Assembly (NCBI RefSeq): GCF_004137345.1
Contig: NZ_SDWV01000010.1
Span: 124,001 to 188,000 of the forward strand
DNA: 64,000 nt
DNA from: Nocardioides zhouii
Lineage (GTDB): Bacteria; Actinomycetota; Actinomycetes; Propionibacteriales; Nocardioidaceae
Reading direction: 5' to 3'
In this document: positions 17,243 to 25,558 of the stretch, in pieces
Position numbering within the stretch: position 1 is the first letter of the stretch
How the letters are laid out: each line of letters opens with the position of its first letter
The notes under the pieces: model-generated
What the model saw: the letters and a program-made list of their open reading frames with translations, nothing else
Told to the model about the DNA's origin: nothing
Database searches by the model: none
Made by a program: the position numbers and the translations under genes

Positions 17243-17710
17243 TCATCGAGGACGCCGCCGGAGCCGGCGCCACTCCCGGCGTACGTCGCTCACCGGGTCG
17301 AACCACCCGCGCCGGGTCACCACGACGAGCCCGACCGGCATGGCGAGGCTGCCGCTCGCCCAGGCGACCGGACCGATCCACCGCAGGTCGTCGTCGTGCG
17401 GGCTCAGCTCGCCGGGACGGGTCAGCCACAGGGCAGGGCGCGTCGAGCACACCCGCGCGGCGCGTAGGAGCGCCAGGGCGACGTCGGCGCGGAGACCCGC
17501 GTCGGCCAGTGGCGGGTCCTCGACGTGACGCACGCTGCGGCCAGGCGCACCGGCGTGCATCACCGTGGGGAAGTGGCGTTGCGCCTCGTTCTCGACCAGC
17601 TCGAGCACCGCTGCGCGCAGCACCTGATGGGTGTGCCGGTCGATCGGGGACCGGAGGGCGAGGTGCGGAGCCGCACCGGGCGAAGGGTGGCGAGCCACGT
17701 CGTGGGCCAT
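17243..17710 (-). CDS. conserved hypothetical protein (155 aa)
   Basis: I do not recognise a family. The product is 155 residues, basic, with a hydrophobic patch RWIGPVAWASGSLAMPVGLVVVTRRGW (about 117-143) that could be one membrane-associated hairpin, and the motif PTVMHAGAPGRSVRHVEDPPLADAG. The C terminus is very Arg-rich. The ATG at 17710 gives a sensible frame with normal GC3. It is convergent with the GCS2-like gene (18-bp gap) and divergent from the universal stress protein gene. Confidence 0.6.
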   Translation of the reverse strand: MAHDVARHPSPGAAPHLALRSPIDRHTHQVLRAAVLELVENEAQRHFPTVMHAGAPGRSVRHVEDPPLADAGLRADVALALLRAARVCSTRPALWLTRPGELSPHDDDLRWIGPVAWASGSLAMPVGLVVVTRRGWFDPVSDVRREWRRLRRRPR

Positions 17711-17835
17711 GGCCTCACCCTGCCGGAGGTACGCCCCCCGCGCGTGGCTCTCCACAGGCTGCCCAACCCCGTCCGTTTCCGTTACGGTGCCCACAGGCCG
17801 GCCGCGACGCGCGGACGGCGCCGAGAGGAGACACC

Positions 17836-18237
17836 ATGGGCACCGTTGTCGTCGGGTACGTCCCCAAGCCGGAGGGCGAAGCCGCCCTCGCAGCCGGTAT
17901 CAACGAGGCGAAGCTGCGTGGCAGCAAGCTCGTCGTGGTGAACTCCCACCGCGGCGGCCAGGAGTTCGACGGGCCCAAGGCCCGGGCCGCCGAGGACGAC
18001 ATGTCCGGCATCAAGAGCCGGCTCGAGGAGGCGGGGATCGAGCACGACATCCGGCAGCTCGTACGCGGGTTCGAGCCCGCTGAGGACCTGATCAGCATCG
18101 CCGAGGCCAACAACGCCGAGCTCCTCGTCATCGGACTGCGCCGCCGCTCGCCGGTCGGCAAGCTCATCCTCGGCAGCAACGCCCAGCGCGTCCTCCTCGA
18201 CGCCCCCTGCCCGGTCCTGGCGGTCAAGGCCCAGTAG
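17836..18237 (+). CDS. universal stress protein (UspA family)
   Basis: Small single-domain Usp of 133 residues that probably binds ATP. It opens with the first beta strand TVVVGYVPKPEGEAAL and ends with the nucleotide-binding loop IGLRRRSPVGKLILGSNAQRVLLDAPCPVLAVK, the G-2x-G-9x-G-(S/T) type region. GAGAGGAG (17823-17830) is a good ribosome-binding site for ATG 17836, a contrast with the many leaderless genes here. No linked stress operon is obvious. Confidence 0.9.
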   Translation: MGTVVVGYVPKPEGEAALAAGINEAKLRGSKLVVVNSHRGGQEFDGPKARAAEDDMSGIKSRLEEAGIEHDIRQLVRGFEPAEDLISIAEANNAELLVIGLRRRSPVGKLILGSNAQRVLLDAPCPVLAVKAQ

Positions 18238-18266
18238 CTCGGGCCGCCGTGCGCGATGATGGGCGC

Positions 18267-18833
18267 ATGGGCTTCCAGATCACCGGCGATCCTGCCGCCG
18301 ACAAGGTTCTCGACGACTCCGCGTTCGCACTGCTGGCCGGGATGATGCTCGATCAGCAGTACCCCATGGAGCACGCCTTCCGTGGGCCGGCGAAGGTGCT
18401 CGACCGGCTCGGGACCTTCGCGCCCGACGCGATCGCCTCGGCCGATCCCGGGGAGTTCGCGGCGATGGCGTCGACGCCGCCGGCGATTCACCGCTTCCCG
18501 GGCTCGATGGCCGCGCGCCTGCAGGAGCTGGCCCGCATCGTCGAGGAGACGTACGGCGGTGACGCGTCCCGCCTGTGGACCGATGCCGCCGATGGCAAGG
18601 ACCTGCTCAAGCGGGTGATGGCGCTGCCGGGGTTCGGCAAGCAGAAGGCGCAGATCTTCGTGGCGCTGCTGGCCAAGCAGCTCGGCGTACGCCCCGAGGG
18701 CTGGGAGGCGGCCGTGGGCGACTATGCGCTGGAGGGGCACCGCTCGGTCGCCGACGTGGTCGACGCGGAGTCACTGCAGAAGGTCCGCGACTTCAAGAAG
18801 GCGAAGAAGGCTGCGGCGCGCTCGTCCGACTGA
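18267..18833 (+). CDS. HhH-GPD-type base excision repair family protein
   Basis: Predicted member of the endonuclease III-related HhH-GPD superfamily, 188 residues. The N terminus FALLAGMMLDQQYPMEHAFRGP matches the helical opening of this actinobacterial subgroup and MALPGFGKQKAQIFVALLAKQLG is the helix-hairpin-helix; AVGDYALEGHRS occupies the place of the catalytic GPD loop. The iron-sulfur cysteines of EndoIII are absent. The C terminus is Lys/Ala-rich (KKAKKAAARSSD). ATG 18267 is preferred over 18249 by homology. Glycosylase activity is inferred from family only. Confidence 0.82.
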   Translation: MGFQITGDPAADKVLDDSAFALLAGMMLDQQYPMEHAFRGPAKVLDRLGTFAPDAIASADPGEFAAMASTPPAIHRFPGSMAARLQELARIVEETYGGDASRLWTDAADGKDLLKRVMALPGFGKQKAQIFVALLAKQLGVRPEGWEAAVGDYALEGHRSVADVVDAESLQKVRDFKKAKKAAARSSD

Positions 18834-18947
18834 CATCCGACGGGCACCGCCGTTCGGTCCCTCAGGTCGGCCGTGGCAGAATGACGATGCGGCTCTTGAC
18901 GTCACCGGGTCTCGCCGCGCCCCGAAGTCGTTTCACGAGAGGTGTTC

Positions 18948-20471
18948 GTGTCCCAACACGCACGCAAGCTGCTTCCCGCAGAGGTGCTCGCGCACCCGTC
19001 CATCGCGACCCTGGTCGCCGCCGGAACCCCGAGCGGCACGGTGTCTCCCGAGGCAGTCCGACGGGCCAGTGACGAGGCCGGCGTCGCGCCCCGGCACCTG
19101 AAGGCGCTCCTGGTGCACCTCGGCGCGCTCGGCATCTCGGTGCAGGTCGACGCGACGGGCATGCGTGCCGTCGCTGCGACGGGCACAGGCAAGCGGGCTG
19201 CGACCTCCGCCACCGCGAAGAAGGCGCCTGCCAAGAAGGCGGCGACCGCCACGGCCGAGGCTCCCGCCAAGAAGGCAGCGGCGAAGAAGGCCGCGCCCGC
19301 CGAGGCACCCGCCAAGAAGGCTGCGGCGAAGAAGACCACCGCCAAGAAGGCCGCCTCCTCCGACGAGGTCGTCGACCTCGGCGCCGTCGCGGCACCCGCC
19401 GTCGGAGCCGACGGCAAGAAGCTGCTCCCGGACATCCCGGACGAGGTCTTCGAGAAGGACGTCGCCAAGGACCCGACGATCAAGGAGGACGAGAAGCAGG
19501 CCTTCACCGTCTCCGCGGCCGACGAGACCGATGAGCCCGAGCAGCAGGTCATGGTGGCCGGCGCCACCGCCGACCCGGTCAAGGACTACCTCAAGCAGAT
19601 CGGCAAGGTGCCCCTCCTCAACGCCGAGATGGAGGTCGAGCTCGCCAAGCGGATCGAGGCCGGCCTCTTCTCCGAGGAGAAGCTCGCCAAGGGCGGCCGG
19701 ATCAGCCCGAAGATGCTCGAGGAGTACGAGTGGATCTCGGAGGACGGCCGTCGCGCCAAGAACCACCTCCTCGAGGCCAACCTGCGACTCGTCGTCTCCC
19801 TGGCCAAGCGCTACACCGGTCGCGGGATGCTCTTCCTCGACCTCATCCAGGAGGGCAACCTCGGCCTGATCCGTGCGGTCGAGAAGTTCGACTACACCAA
19901 GGGCTACAAGTTCTCGACGTACGCCACGTGGTGGATCCGCCAGGCGATCACCCGGGCCATGGCCGACCAGGCGCGCACCATCCGCATCCCGGTCCACATG
20001 GTCGAGGTCATCAACAAGCTCGCGCGCGTCCAGCGCCAGATGCTCCAGGACCTGGGCCGCGAGCCCACGCCGGAGGAGCTGGCCAAGGAGCTCGACATGA
20101 CCCCCGAGAAGGTCATCGAGGTCCAGAAGTACGGCCGCGAGCCCATCTCGCTCCACACCCCGCTCGGTGAGGACGGCGACTCCGAGTTCGGCGACCTGAT
20201 CGAGGACTCCGAGGCGATCGTCCCGGCCGACGCGGTGTCGTTCACGCTCCTGCAGGAGCAACTGCACGCCGTGCTCGACACGCTGTCCGAGCGGGAGGCC
20301 GGCGTGGTCTCGATGCGCTTCGGTCTGACCGACGGCCAGCCGAAGACGCTCGACGAGATCGGCAAGGTCTACGGCGTGACCCGTGAGCGGATCCGCCAGA
20401 TCGAGTCGAAGACGATGTCGAAGCTGCGCCACCCGAGTCGCTCGCAGGTCCTGCGCGACTACCTGGACTGA
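18948..20471 (+). CDS. sigA: principal RNA polymerase sigma factor (SigA/HrdB)
   Basis: Housekeeping sigma-70 factor, 507 residues. Residues about 70-145 are a long Lys/Ala repeat region typical of actinobacterial principal factors. Region 1.2 starts at [16 protein letters not shown], regions 2.1-2.4 contain [36 protein letters not shown], and region 4.2 ends with [25 protein letters not shown] 18948 is chosen over GTG 18942 because GAGAGG then sits at proper spacing. A CAGAAT -10-like hexamer lies near 18878. A terminator follows the stop. sigB lies 8.4 kb upstream, so both factors are in one neighbourhood as in mycobacteria. Confidence 0.97.
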   Translation: MSQHARKLLPAEVLAHPSIATLVAAGTPSGTVSPEAVRRASDEAGVAPRHLKALLVHLGALGISVQVDATGMRAVAATGTGKRAATSATAKKAPAKKAATATAEAPAKKAAAKKAAPAEAPAKKAAAKKTTAKKAASSDEVVDLGAVAAPAVGADGKKLLPDIPDEVFEKDVAKDPTIKEDEKQAFTVSAADETDEPEQQVMVAGATADPVKDYLKQIGKVPLLNAEMEVELAKRIEAGLFSEEKLAKGGRISPKMLEEYEWISEDGRRAKNHLLEANLRLVVSLAKRYTGRGMLFLDLIQEGNLGLIRAVEKFDYTKGYKFSTYATWWIRQAITRAMADQARTIRIPVHMVEVINKLARVQRQMLQDLGREPTPEELAKELDMTPEKVIEVQKYGREPISLHTPLGEDGDSEFGDLIEDSEAIVPADAVSFTLLQEQLHAVLDTLSEREAGVVSMRFGLTDGQPKTLDEIGKVYGVTRERIRQIESKTMSKLRHPSRSQVLRDYLD

Positions 20472-20488
20472 CCCAGCAACGACCGAGC

Positions 20489-20512
20489 AGCGCCGCCCTC
20501 CGGGGCGGCGCT
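20489..20512 (+). terminator. intrinsic terminator of sigA
   Basis: Perfect 10-bp arms AGCGCCGCCC (20489-20498) and GGGCGGCGCT (20503-20512) around TCCG, followed by GTTCGTCATTTC. It lies 18 nt after the sigA stop. Confidence 0.85.
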
Positions 20513-20564
20513 GTTCGTCATTTCGCCGAATCAGCTGGTCCGGACCGTGGATAGGCTGGCTCGT

Positions 20565-20786
20565 GTGTCGGACAGCCCAGCGAACGCGAATCCCGCCCTG
20601 TGGGGCGCCGTTGCAGCCCTGTCGCTCCTGGCGGGGACCGCCCTCATCATGTGGGGTGAGCTGACGAGACCGAGCGGCGGTCTCACCGCGCCGGTCGGGG
20701 GCGCACTGGTCGCATTCGGCGTGTGGTCCGGCCTTCGCGCTCGGCTCTTCGCCCGGTCGGACAATGGCTCGCCTCCCGCCCCCTGA
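20565..20786 (+). CDS. small two-span membrane protein (73 aa)
   Basis: Function unknown. The 73-residue product has two hydrophobic helices (about 12-31 and 39-55) separated by GELTRPSGGLTAP, and a short charged tail. TAGGCT (20552-20557) ends 7 nt before GTG 20565, suggesting a leaderless transcript starting just after the sigA terminator. Longer starts (20547) would overlap the promoter. Small membrane proteins in this position are seen next to sigA in related genomes, but I cannot name the family. Confidence 0.65.
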   Translation: MSDSPANANPALWGAVAALSLLAGTALIMWGELTRPSGGLTAPVGGALVAFGVWSGLRARLFARSDNGSPPAP

Positions 20787-20865
20787 ACACGACTGTCGTC
20801 GAAGCAGAACGGCTCGATCGAGCTGATGCTCCGGGCCTATCTCTCGGCCCGACTACGGTGACCGC

Positions 20866-21873
20866 ATGGCCCGTCGACGCTGCCTCGCCCTCGCGTCGGC
20901 GGCACTCGTCCTGACGGCGTGCTCCACCGAGCCGGTCGACGGCCCGGCCTCCGGGTCACCGCAGCAGTCGGCCGAGCCCGAGCAGACGGCCTCGCCGTCG
21001 TCCGAGCCGACCGCCGAGCCGTCGACCCCGGCTGAGCCCGAGCCGGAGCCCGAGCCCGTCTCTTCCGACGACCTCGACACCGGGACGGCCGTCGCGGCGG
21101 TCCAGCACCTCGCGGGTCGGATCGGGCCGCGGGAGGCGACGAGCCGCGCGTTCCACCGCGCCGCGGACTGGGTGGCGGCCGGCTTCGAGCGCGCGGGCTA
21201 CGACGTCGAGCGGCAGGGCGTACGGGCGCCAGCAGGCGTGTCGTGGGACGGCGTGCCCGTCCCCGCCGGTCGCTCCGAGAACGTCGTCGCGACACCGCCC
21301 GGATTCGACCCGACCGAGCCGCACCTCGTCGTCGGCGCGCACCTCGACACGGTGCCGCAGGCGCCCGGTGCGGAGGACAACGCGTCCGGGGTCGGGGTGA
21401 TGCTCGCGGTGGCCGACGCCGCGGCGGGACGGCGTACGCGCCTGCCGGTCGTCTTCGTGGCATTCGGGGCGGAGGAGCCGCGTGGCGCACCGGAGGACCA
21501 CCACTACGGCTCGCGCCGCTACGTGGAGCTGATGTCAGCTCGTGAGCGGTCCGCGGTCCGCGGCATGGTGTCGATGGACCGCGTCGGCGTCGGGGTGGCC
21601 GTGCCGATCGGCTCCGCCGGCGATGGCGACCCACTGCAACGGGCGCTGCTCGCGGCGGCCCGGCGCCTCGGCGTGCCGGCCGTGCCCGATCCCGGCCAGC
21701 GCAGCAGCGACCACTGGTCGTTCGTCCGCGCCGGCATGCCCGGGGCGCGGCTCGGATCGACGCCGTACGCGGCCTACCACGACGCGAGCGACGTGCCGGC
21801 GGTCGTGTCGCCTGCCCAGCTCCGGCGGGTGGGCCGAATCGTCCTGGCGTGGTTGGCGCCCGCGCCGCGCTAG
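20866..21873 (+). CDS. M28-family zinc peptidase lipoprotein
   Basis: Predicted surface-anchored aminopeptidase of 335 residues. The N terminus is a lipoprotein signal with lipobox LTAC (Cys19), then a Pro/Glu/Ser-rich linker to about residue 68. The M28 metal centre is visible: H-L-D in VVGAHLDTVP, D in AEDNASGVGVML, the Glu pair in AFGAEEPRG, D in MVSMDRVG and H in YAAYHDASD, giving a two-zinc site. TACGGT (20854-20859) ends 6 nt before the ATG, so the message is likely leaderless. It is convergent with a CapA-like gene (6 bp apart). Confidence 0.9.
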   Translation: MARRRCLALASAALVLTACSTEPVDGPASGSPQQSAEPEQTASPSSEPTAEPSTPAEPEPEPEPVSSDDLDTGTAVAAVQHLAGRIGPREATSRAFHRAADWVAAGFERAGYDVERQGVRAPAGVSWDGVPVPAGRSENVVATPPGFDPTEPHLVVGAHLDTVPQAPGAEDNASGVGVMLAVADAAAGRRTRLPVVFVAFGAEEPRGAPEDHHYGSRRYVELMSARERSAVRGMVSMDRVGVGVAVPIGSAGDGDPLQRALLAAARRLGVPAVPDPGQRSSDHWSFVRAGMPGARLGSTPYAAYHDASDVPAVVSPAQLRRVGRIVLAWLAPAPR

Positions 21874-21879
21874 CGAGGC

Positions 21880-23037
21880 TCAGTCGGTCAGTCCCGCGCA
21901 GGCGCGGAGCGACTCGCGGTCGGAGCGGAAGTCGGTGGCGTCCGCCGGGGTGGTCGTCGCCGGCAACCCGTCCGCGCCGATGCGCTCGGGCCCCCAGATG
22001 GCCCGGACGACGTACGGAGGACGCGGACCGTTCGCGCGCGGCCGGACGGTGAGGTGCAGCACGCCCGTACGCGACGTGGCGGCGTCGCCGGGGGAGTACC
22101 ACGCGTAGTTGCCGAGCCCGTAGGCCACGTAGCCGTTGCCCAACCGGCCGTCGCCCTGCAGCTGGTGGGCGTGCGAGCCGGCCACGATGTCGGCCCCGGC
22201 GTCGACCAGGGCCGCGGCCAGCGAGCGCTGGTCGTCGCTCGGGCAGCGCTGGCCCTGGATGCCCCAGTGCAGGTAGACCACGACCACGTCGGCGGCCCGC
22301 CGGGTGCGGCGTACGGCCGCGAGGAGCCGGGCGGGGTCGAGCGCGTCCGCGATCCCGCCGCGCTCGTCGGTGGCCGCCCAGCGGCCCGTCGGGTCAGCCG
22401 TCGGGTCCTGGTCGGCGACCGACGCTGCGAGGGTCGCGACGAGGGTGCCGCGTACGTCGACGAAAGCGGGCGCGAACGCCTCCTCGGCGCTGCGGCCGAG
22501 GCCGATCACCGAAAGCGGCGGGTCGGCAGCCGCGGCCGCGTACACCGCCCGCAGCGTGCTGGGGAGGCGGGCCCGGCCGAAGTCCAGCGCGTGGTTGTTC
22601 GCCATCGTGGCGACGTCGACACCGGCCGCCGCCAGCGCCTCGAACGCCTCAGGTCCTGCTGAGAAGGTGAACCGCTTGCCGGGCTCGGGACGGCCGCCGG
22701 TGCCGACCGAGGTCTCCAGGTTGACGATCGTGATGTCGGCGGAGCCGAGGGCGGCGGACGCCGGTGTGAGAGCGGTGGCCGGGTCCCGGAGCCGGGAGGC
22801 CAGGACACCCTCGAAGTGCACGTCGCCGGCCAGCGCGATCCGGACCGGGCCGGGGTCGGGCGGCTCCGGGGCCGGCGAGGTGGCGGAGGTCGACGGTTCG
22901 CCCGACGGGGGCGTCGAGGGCGTCGGCGACGCTTCCGTCGGTGCCTGGGCCGGGGTCGTGCACGCCGTCAGTGCGAGGGCGAGGAGGGCCGCGGCCGCGC
23001 CGGTCCGGCCTACGCGCCCATCGCCCCCCGCAGCCAT
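21880..23037 (-). CDS. CapA-family (poly-gamma-glutamate synthesis-type) lipoprotein
   Basis: Predicted exported metallophosphoesterase-like protein of 385 residues. It has a lipoprotein signal ending ALTAC, a Thr/Pro/Ser linker, and a CapA core: [49 protein letters not shown] and [11 protein letters not shown], which carry the expected Asp, Asn and His metal ligands. CapA proteins take part in capsule polyglutamate assembly in Bacillus, but actinobacterial copies are usually single and their role is unknown. No capBC genes are linked. The start at 23037 is set by the signal peptide; the open frame extends much further upstream. Confidence 0.85.
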   Translation of the reverse strand: MAAGGDGRVGRTGAAAALLALALTACTTPAQAPTEASPTPSTPPSGEPSTSATSPAPEPPDPGPVRIALAGDVHFEGVLASRLRDPATALTPASAALGSADITIVNLETSVGTGGRPEPGKRFTFSAGPEAFEALAAAGVDVATMANNHALDFGRARLPSTLRAVYAAAAADPPLSVIGLGRSAEEAFAPAFVDVRGTLVATLAASVADQDPTADPTGRWAATDERGGIADALDPARLLAAVRRTRRAADVVVVYLHWGIQGQRCPSDDQRSLAAALVDAGADIVAGSHAHQLQGDGRLGNGYVAYGLGNYAWYSPGDAATSRTGVLHLTVRPRANGPRPPYVVRAIWGPERIGADGLPATTTPADATDFRSDRESLRACAGLTD

Positions 23038-23118
23038 GTCGCCATCGTGCCACCGGGTGCCTGTCCACCCTCGGAAGTAGGTGGACGGAGAGGGGGTGGG
23101 TGGTGCCACACTCGGGAC

Positions 23119-23661
23119 ATGAGATCTCGGATCGCCCTGGCTGCCGGCTCCGCGTTCGTCCTGGCCGGCCTCACGGCTGGGCCTGCGCACGCGGAGTTCT
23201 GGAGCATCGACGACCCGGACGACGCGAGCGCCTCGCTCAGCGACGTCTACGGCGTCGAGGCCAACCACGGGTCCGACAACCTGCGGGTGAAGGTCTACTT
23301 CAACGAGCTGATGCGCTCGAGCGCGGCCGGCCTCTCGATCTTCATCGACACCGACCGCGAGCTGATGGGTCCCGAGTACGTCCTCAGCAGCGGGCTCGGC
23401 GACGGCACCGACTACGTGCTCACCGAGGCGGAGGCGTGGCGCGGCAGCGACAACCGGGTCACCTGCGACTACGCGGCGCGGCCGAGGTGGGGCAAGGACG
23501 TCTTCCGCGCCGTGATCAGTCGCGACTGCCTCGACGGGGCCTCGTCGGTGCGCGTCTCGGTGAAGATGGTCGACCAGGCGGACGGCTCGCACCCGGTCGT
23601 CGACTGGGTGCCGAAGCGGCACCGCTGGAGCCTGCCGATCGCCGCGGGCCTCGGCGCCTGA
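23119..23661 (+). CDS. secreted protein of unknown function (180 aa)
   Basis: I do not recognise a family. A clear Sec signal peptide (MRSRIALAAG start, hydrophobic core, cleavage near GPAHA-EF, about residue 27) is followed by a mature domain of about 153 residues with two cysteines (in VTCDYAARP and SRDCLDG) that could form one disulfide. Alternating hydrophobic and acidic residues suggest a beta-rich domain. GACAT-type spacing at the start resembles other genes here, but no TAnnnT -10 is obvious. It ends 2 bp from the convergent EamA transporter. Confidence 0.7.
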   Translation: MRSRIALAAGSAFVLAGLTAGPAHAEFWSIDDPDDASASLSDVYGVEANHGSDNLRVKVYFNELMRSSAAGLSIFIDTDRELMGPEYVLSSGLGDGTDYVLTEAEAWRGSDNRVTCDYAARPRWGKDVFRAVISRDCLDGASSVRVSVKMVDQADGSHPVVDWVPKRHRWSLPIAAGLGA

Positions 23662-23663
23662 TC

Positions 23664-24491
23664 TCAGGCTGCGGCGACGAGCCCGACGGCGAGCCCGCAG
23701 AGAAGCAGACCGACGCCCTGCGAGGCATGGATCCGCTCGCGCAGCACGAGCGCCGCGAGAGCGATCGTGACCGCGGGGTAGAGCGAGGTGACCACCGAGG
23801 CCACGGTGAGCAGCCCGGTCTGGGTGGCGAGCAGGAAGGCCACGACAGCGGTCGTGGCGAGCAGCCCGGCGACGATGCCCCACGCGTGCGAGCGGTGGTG
23901 CGGGATCCAGCGGCCACCCAGCGCGGCAGCGGTCAGGGCGACAGCGACCGTGCCGACGGCCTGGCCGACCGCGAGCGGCGCGAAGCCGGCCTCCTCCGGG
24001 ATCTGGCCCGTCGCGGCGAACAGGAGCCCGAAACCGAGGCCGGCCAGCACGCCGTCGAGGATCCCCGCGGCGATGTCGCCCGACCCTCCGGGCTCGCGGC
24101 TCACCAGCCAGATCCCCGGCACCGCAGCGGCGATCCCGACCCAGATGAGCACCGCCGGGCGCTCGCCGGTCGCGACCCCGACGCACACCGGCACGAGGGC
24201 AGCGCCGACCGCAGAGATCGGCGCCACCACTCCCATCCGGCCGGCCGCCAGGCCGCGGTAGAGGAAGGCGCCGCCGACGCCCGAGCCGATCCCGGCCAGC
24301 GCGCCCCACGCGAGGTCGGTCCGGGTCGGTGACCCCTCGGTGAGCAACGTGAGCACGATCGCGCCGGCACATGCGGCGACCACGCCGGTGAACGCGACCG
24401 GCCAGGCCGACGTACGACGCGAGGCGAGGCCACCGACAAAGTCCGAGAGCCCGTAGGCCACCGCGGCCACGAGCGCGAGCAGGACAGCCAT
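23664..24491 (-). CDS. EamA/DMT-superfamily transporter
   Basis: Membrane transporter of 275 residues with about ten hydrophobic helices in two EamA repeats (about 1-135 and 145-270). Typical motifs are AAVAYGLSDFVGGLASRRTSAW near the N terminus and LYPAVTIALAALVLRERIHASQGVGLLLCGLAVGL at the end, the latter carrying the conserved E-R hinge of DMT carriers. Substrate unknown; relatives export amino acids or metabolites. The ATG overlaps the stop of the upstream DUF456 gene (TGATG), so they form a two-gene operon. Confidence 0.88.
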   Translation of the reverse strand: MAVLLALVAAVAYGLSDFVGGLASRRTSAWPVAFTGVVAACAGAIVLTLLTEGSPTRTDLAWGALAGIGSGVGGAFLYRGLAAGRMGVVAPISAVGAALVPVCVGVATGERPAVLIWVGIAAAVPGIWLVSREPGGSGDIAAGILDGVLAGLGFGLLFAATGQIPEEAGFAPLAVGQAVGTVAVALTAAALGGRWIPHHRSHAWGIVAGLLATTAVVAFLLATQTGLLTVASVVTSLYPAVTIALAALVLRERIHASQGVGLLLCGLAVGLVAAA

Positions 24492-24967
24492 CAGGTGACG
24501 ACCACGCCGATCACCCAGGTGGCGACGGCGAGGAAGGCCGCCACCAGCTCGATGAGGATCGACACACCGACCGCCCGGAGCGCGGCCTTGGTCGACGGCC
24601 ACGCGCCGGCAGCGCCGACGCGGGCTCGCTCGGCGACGTACACGCCGAGCACGAAGCCGATGAACATGCCGACCACCGGCACGACGAAGAAGCCGACGAA
24701 GGCGAGGACGCCTCCCGCCACCAGCGTCCGCGTGGGCACCCCGGACGCCTTGAGCTGTCGGCCCGGCACGAGGTACTTCACGATGGTGCCGAGGACGAGG
24801 AAGGTCGTCGCGAACGCGAACACCAGCCAGGCGCTGGACGTCCCGACCTCGAGGGCCCAGACGAGGATCGCCCCCAGCACGAGCAGGGTGCCGGGCAGGA
24901 CCGGGATGATGATGCCGGCGACGCCGACGGCGATCAGGACGGCGACGAGGATCTCGGTGGCGCTCAC
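24491..24967 (-). CDS. DUF456 membrane protein
   Basis: Membrane protein of unknown function, 158 residues, with five or six hydrophobic segments. The DUF456 signature appears as VGVAGIIIPVLPGTLLVLGAILVWA near the N terminus and a glycine-rich block FVGFFVVPVVGMFIGFVLGVYVAE (about 92-115), where paired Gly motifs probably pack helices. The GTG start at 24967 is inferred. It is translationally coupled to the EamA transporter downstream. Confidence 0.88.
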   Translation of the reverse strand: MSATEILVAVLIAVGVAGIIIPVLPGTLLVLGAILVWALEVGTSSAWLVFAFATTFLVLGTIVKYLVPGRQLKASGVPTRTLVAGGVLAFVGFFVVPVVGMFIGFVLGVYVAERARVGAAGAWPSTKAALRAVGVSILIELVAAFLAVATWVIGVVVT

Positions 24968-25067
24968 GGGTCAACCCTCCCAGATGTGCTGGGCGGCCCG
25001 GGTCCGGACGCACGAAGGCCCCGGAGAGCGTGTCCGGGGCCGTCGTGGAAGTCGGTGGAGGTGGTGC

Positions 25068-25298
25068 TCAGGCGTCGCTGTCCGCAGCCGGGGTGGCGGG
25101 GTCGAGCTTGTGCGTCTCGTCGTGGACGGTCGCGGCGACCTGGCGCAGCTTCTCGCCGTGCTCGCGGGCGTGGTGGGCGCAGAAGAGCAGCTCACCGCCG
25201 CTCTGGAGCTCCACTCGGAGGTAGGCCTGGGCGCCGCAGCGGTCGCAGCGGTCCATGGCCGTCAGCACGGCCTGCGAGGGTGCGGTGGCAGTGGTCAC
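25068..25298 (-). CDS. DUF7455-like small Cys-rich protein (76 aa)
   Basis: Function unknown. This 76-residue protein has a zinc-ribbon-like arrangement: C-D-R-C (about residues 18-21) and C-A-H-H-A-R-E-H (about 40-47), so a bound metal and thiol sensitivity are plausible. It resembles the short actinobacterial DUF7455 proteins found between the sigA/hrdB and parE genes. A GGAAT-18-GTT promoter motif lies only 38 nt upstream of the GTG start, indicating SigR/SigH-type oxidative or thiol-stress control. The operon appears to be a single gene. Confidence 0.78.
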   Translation of the reverse strand: MTTATAPSQAVLTAMDRCDRCGAQAYLRVELQSGGELLFCAHHAREHGEKLRQVAATVHDETHKLDPATPAADSDA

Positions 25299-25335
25299 GT
25301 CAGCCTCTTTTCCTTGTTCATCGGTGTACTGGCCA

Positions 25336-25361
25336 AACGTAGCCAGTGGGGCAAAGATTCC
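25336..25361 (-). promoter_or_regulatory. SigR/SigH-type promoter of the DUF7455-like gene
   Basis: Minus strand: GGAAT (25361-25357), exactly 18 bp, then GTT (25338-25336). This equals the thiol-stress ECF sigma consensus, and the -10 element ends 38 nt from the start codon at 25298. Confidence 0.7.
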
Positions 25362-25558
25362 CCGCTGGCGTTTCCGGTTCGAGAACTCTTGAAGTCAATC
25401 ACGTCACACTCTCCGCCGCTGGCGTTGTCCGCATCCGTGGACGAGCCGTTGCCGAAGTGATACCTGACCCCGTACCCCACGCTAGTGCCGGCCACACGCC
25501 CTCGGGGGCAGGCGTGCCTCCGTCGACGTACGGCGTGTCGCGGGTAGGTTCTTCCTTT

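Noticed and set aside
18878..18950. SigR-type promoter in front of sigA, as reported for Streptomyces hrdB p2
   Set aside because: No GGAAT-18-GTT was found in the 114 bp upstream; only a CAGAAT -10-like hexamer is visible.
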